Part shown: positions 6,209 through 6,407 of the stretch, one piece after another
How positions within the stretch are numbered: the first letter of the stretch is position 1
How the letters are laid out: every line of letters begins with the position of its first letter
NCBI GenBank assembly: GCA_020024155.1
Contig: JAHHUE010000079.1
Span: 1-6,407 of the forward strand
Origin: Oscillospiraceae bacterium
Lineage (GTDB): Bacteria; Bacillota; Clostridia; Oscillospirales; Ruminococcaceae
Direction: 5' to 3'
Length of the DNA stretch: 6,407 nt
Notes under the pieces: model-generated
What the model was told of the DNA's origin: nothing
Database searches by the model: none
What the model saw: only the letters and a program-made list of their open reading frames with translations
Program-made: the position numbers and the translations under genes

Positions 6209-6294
6209 GGTGCCGGTGGTCGGGGTCGAACCGACACGGTATCACTACCACAGGATTTTGAGTCCAGCACGTCTGCCAATTCCATCACACCGGC
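6208..6294 (-). tRNA. trnL: tRNA-Leu (anticodon CAA)
   Basis: This 87-base class II tRNA reads UUG leucine codons. The 7-bp acceptor stem is perfect (GCCGGTG with CACCGGC), followed by discriminator A73 and an encoded CCA. The D-loop contains the usual GAATTGGCAG. The anticodon loop CTCAAAA places CAA at 6258-6260. The long variable arm has a GGTA/TACC stem with a GTGA loop, and the T-arm is GTCGG-TTCGACC-CCGAC. A long variable arm together with A73 is diagnostic of leucine tRNA. The anticodon stem has one U-U opposition at 28:42; all other pairs are canonical or G-U. Confidence 0.97.
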
Positions 6295-6309
6295 TTAAAC
6301 AGCTTTTAT

Positions 6310-6338
6310 AGTATACAATACATTTTTATAAATTGCAA
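6310..6338 (-). promoter_or_regulatory. Promoter of tRNA-Leu
   Basis: On the minus strand TTGCAA (6333-6338) is separated by 17 bases from TATACT (6310-6315). The predicted start near 6303 leaves a leader of under ten bases before the mature tRNA 5' end, so little 5' trimming would be needed. Confidence 0.75.
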
Positions 6339-6341
6339 TAC

Positions 6342-6379
6342 TTTTTTTAAATTTTTTTATATTTTTTTAAATTATTTTT
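6342..6379. promoter_or_regulatory. Phased A-tract block upstream of the tRNA promoter
   Basis: Three runs of seven T (A on the minus strand) start at 6342, 6352 and 6362, exactly 10 bases apart. A fourth run of five lies at 6375-6379. A-tracts repeated at the helical period bend DNA, and AT-rich tracts just upstream of a -35 box act as UP elements at stable-RNA promoters. The block begins 3 bases upstream of the tRNA -35 hexamer. Confidence 0.65.
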
Positions 6380-6404
6380 ATACAATATTACATATTATTG
6401 CAAA
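6377..6404 (-). promoter_or_regulatory. Possible second, distal promoter for tRNA-Leu
   Basis: On the minus strand TTTGCA (6399-6404) lies 16 bases upstream of TATAAA (6377-6382). The sequence resembles the proximal promoter: both have TTGCAAT followed later by ATTGTATA. It lies at the edge of the window, and the AT-rich background makes chance matches likely. Confidence 0.3.
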
Positions 6405-6407
6405 ATA

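Overview
The window is AT-rich bacterial DNA with strong Gram-positive-type ribosome binding sites (AAAGGAG, GAGGTG), tight operon overlaps, stem-loop terminators with U-tracts, a tRNA with an encoded CCA end, a SigH-like sigma factor and a small double zinc-ribbon protein of a kind common in Clostridia. This points to a low-GC Firmicute, most likely a member of the Clostridia. The species cannot be named from this sequence alone.

Layout. (1) Positions 67-1229 hold a minus-strand SEDS cell-wall polymerase gene (rodA type) and its terminator. (2) Positions 1230-1389 are a divergent promoter region with back-to-back sigma-A-like promoters for rodA and for the plus-strand operon. (3) Positions 1390-3556 are a compact plus-strand operon, tsaE-tsaB-rpiB-upp. 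It makes two proteins of tRNA t6A synthesis, a pentose-phosphate isomerase and a uracil salvage enzyme, and ends at a 28-base perfect palindrome. (4) Positions 3557-3706 hold two separate terminator hairpins between convergent genes. (5) Positions 3707-4725 carry, on the minus strand, a SigH-like sigma factor gene with an exact-consensus promoter, followed by the zinc-ribbon gene. (6) Positions 4762-6129 are a minus-strand MATE-family exporter. (7) Positions 6182-6407 carry a minus-strand tRNA-Leu(CAA), its terminator, its promoter and a phased A-tract block upstream.

How the genes relate. Most of the window is housekeeping: wall elongation, t6A modification, ribose-5-phosphate and UMP supply (PRPP chemistry links rpiB and upp), and a leucine tRNA. 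The less ordinary part is the sigma factor and zinc-ribbon pair. The sigma factor resembles SigH but is short, divergent and outside the usual spo0H neighbourhood, so its target genes are unknown. I see no mobile element, CRISPR array, toxin-antitoxin pair or defence system, and no convincing sign of an entirely new system.
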